From an uncultured Collinsella sp. (GTDB lineage Bacteria; Actinomycetota; Coriobacteriia; Coriobacteriales; Coriobacteriaceae): a stretch of 6,454 nt of DNA. A model generated the notes under the pieces. That model saw only the letters and a program-made list of their open reading frames with translations, did not search any database and was not told the DNA's origin. The stretch lies in NCBI GenBank assembly GCA_900544755.1, contig UQWQ01000103.1:1-6454 (forward strand). The letters are read 5' to 3'. The position numbers and the translations under genes were made by a program. Positions 6,149-6,454 of the stretch are shown one piece after another. The first letter of the stretch is position 1; the number at the start of each line of letters is the position of its first letter.

Positions 6149-6333
6149 GCCTCTTTCATCCGGACTCTAACCGTTGGTACTGGGATCTCACCAGTTCAGC
6201 CGGCATACGAACCAACGCACACACGGGTCGCGGACTCATCGGCTCGGTCGCAGGCACTTTACCTGCGCCGCGGCGTCCCTTTGACACCGCCCGATTTACC
6301 ACCAGTGGGGAATTCCACCCCGCCCTGAAACAG
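6147..6333 (-). ncRNA. FMN riboswitch (RFN element)
   Basis: Read on the minus strand, the leader has the conserved RFN pieces in order: GGGCGGGGTGGAATTCCCC, then ACTGGTGGTA, GATGAGTCCGCGACC, CTGGTGAGATCCCAGTACC, AACGGTTAGAGTCCGG and finally ATGAAAGAGG. Helix P1 can be drawn as CUGUUUC (6333-6327) with GAGGCAG (6153-6147), 7 bp including two G-U pairs. A further helix CGUUGGU/ACCAACG encloses the GGUGAGAUCCC arm. The variable P3 arm is large: AUCGG (6295-6291) pairs with CCGAU (6242-6238) and encloses two hairpins (6283-6288 with 6272-6277, and 6262-6267 with 6249-6254). This class binds FMN and turns off riboflavin synthesis or uptake genes. No terminator stem with a T-tract is seen between it and ribU, which points to control of translation. 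Confidence 0.95.
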
Positions 6334-6341
6334 CAATTGCA

Positions 6342-6369
6342 AGTGTAGCACGAGGGAAGAAAGGCGCAA
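6342..6369 (-). promoter_or_regulatory. Probable promoter of the FMN-regulated ribU operon
   Basis: On the minus strand an extended -10, TGCTACACT (hexamer TACACT at 6347-6342, 4 of 6 matches), lies 16 nt after a weak -35 candidate TTGCGC (6369-6364). The predicted start, about 7 nt downstream near 6335, falls just before the first paired base of riboswitch P1 (6333), which is where a riboswitch transcript would be expected to begin. The -35 is poor, so the extended -10 carries most of the weight. Confidence 0.55.
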
Positions 6370-6454
6370 GTACGCCGAGGGTAATTTCTGACGGGGACCA
6401 GTTGCCGCAACAACCACGTTCCCCAGCCATCCCAAAGTAACGCGCCTTTCGCGC
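6370..6454. other. Upstream intergenic stretch with imperfect inverted repeats
   Basis: No gene is visible between the promoter and the window edge. GGGGA (6393-6397) can pair with TCCCC (6420-6424), with an inner GTTG/CAAC (6401-6404 with 6411-6414) separated by unpaired bases. Inside is an 11-nt palindrome GTTGCCGCAAC. At the edge GCGC-GAAAG-GCGC (minus strand) could be part of a hairpin cut by the window. Either could belong to the end of an upstream transcription unit or to an operator, but neither has a clear T-tract. Confidence 0.3.

Noticed and set aside
6156..6413. 85-codon minus-strand open frame through the riboswitch
   Set aside because: It runs through conserved riboswitch structure, has no ribosome-binding site, and resembles no protein I know.

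Overview
The window is G+C-rich and densely coded. Every gene I can support lies on the minus strand, so biological order runs from the right edge to the left. The gene set and style (a fused ECF ATPase, an arg cluster beginning argC-argJ, G/C-ending codons) suggest a high-G+C Gram-positive, most likely an actinobacterium of the Coriobacteriia such as Collinsella. That placement comes from recognition, not a search.

Right part (about 6454 to 1820): a riboflavin-uptake operon. An extended -10 promoter (near 6342-6369) precedes an FMN riboswitch (6147-6333). Next come ribU, the riboflavin-binding S component (start best placed at 6138), a single gene fusing both ECF ATPases (5551-3650) and ecfT, the transmembrane coupling protein (3650-2850). 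ribU/ecfA overlap by 4 nt and ecfA/ecfT by 1 nt, so translation is probably coupled. Two small paralogous split-barrel flavin-binding-type proteins (PNPOx family, 2819-2373 and 2321-1911) follow at 30 and 51 nt. A long hairpin (1820-1873) then closes the unit. The logic is coherent: low FMN opens the riboswitch, a complete dedicated ECF transporter imports riboflavin, and two putative FMN-binding proteins may be made from the same transcript.

Left part (about 1776 to 1): the start of an arginine-biosynthesis operon. Two ARG-box-like sites spaced exactly 21 bp (1738-1776) lie upstream of a candidate extended -10 promoter, then argC (1653-583), a 134-nt gap and argJ (448 to the window edge, 3' end missing). 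ArgC makes N-acetylglutamate semialdehyde. ArgJ recycles the acetyl group.

No tRNA, rRNA, CRISPR array, insertion sequence or phage gene is visible. The points most worth a second look are the enlarged P3 region of the riboswitch, the P1/Shine-Dalgarno overlap, the fused ATPase with its insertion, the paired flavoprotein-like genes under FMN control, and a CxxC at the ArgC active site.
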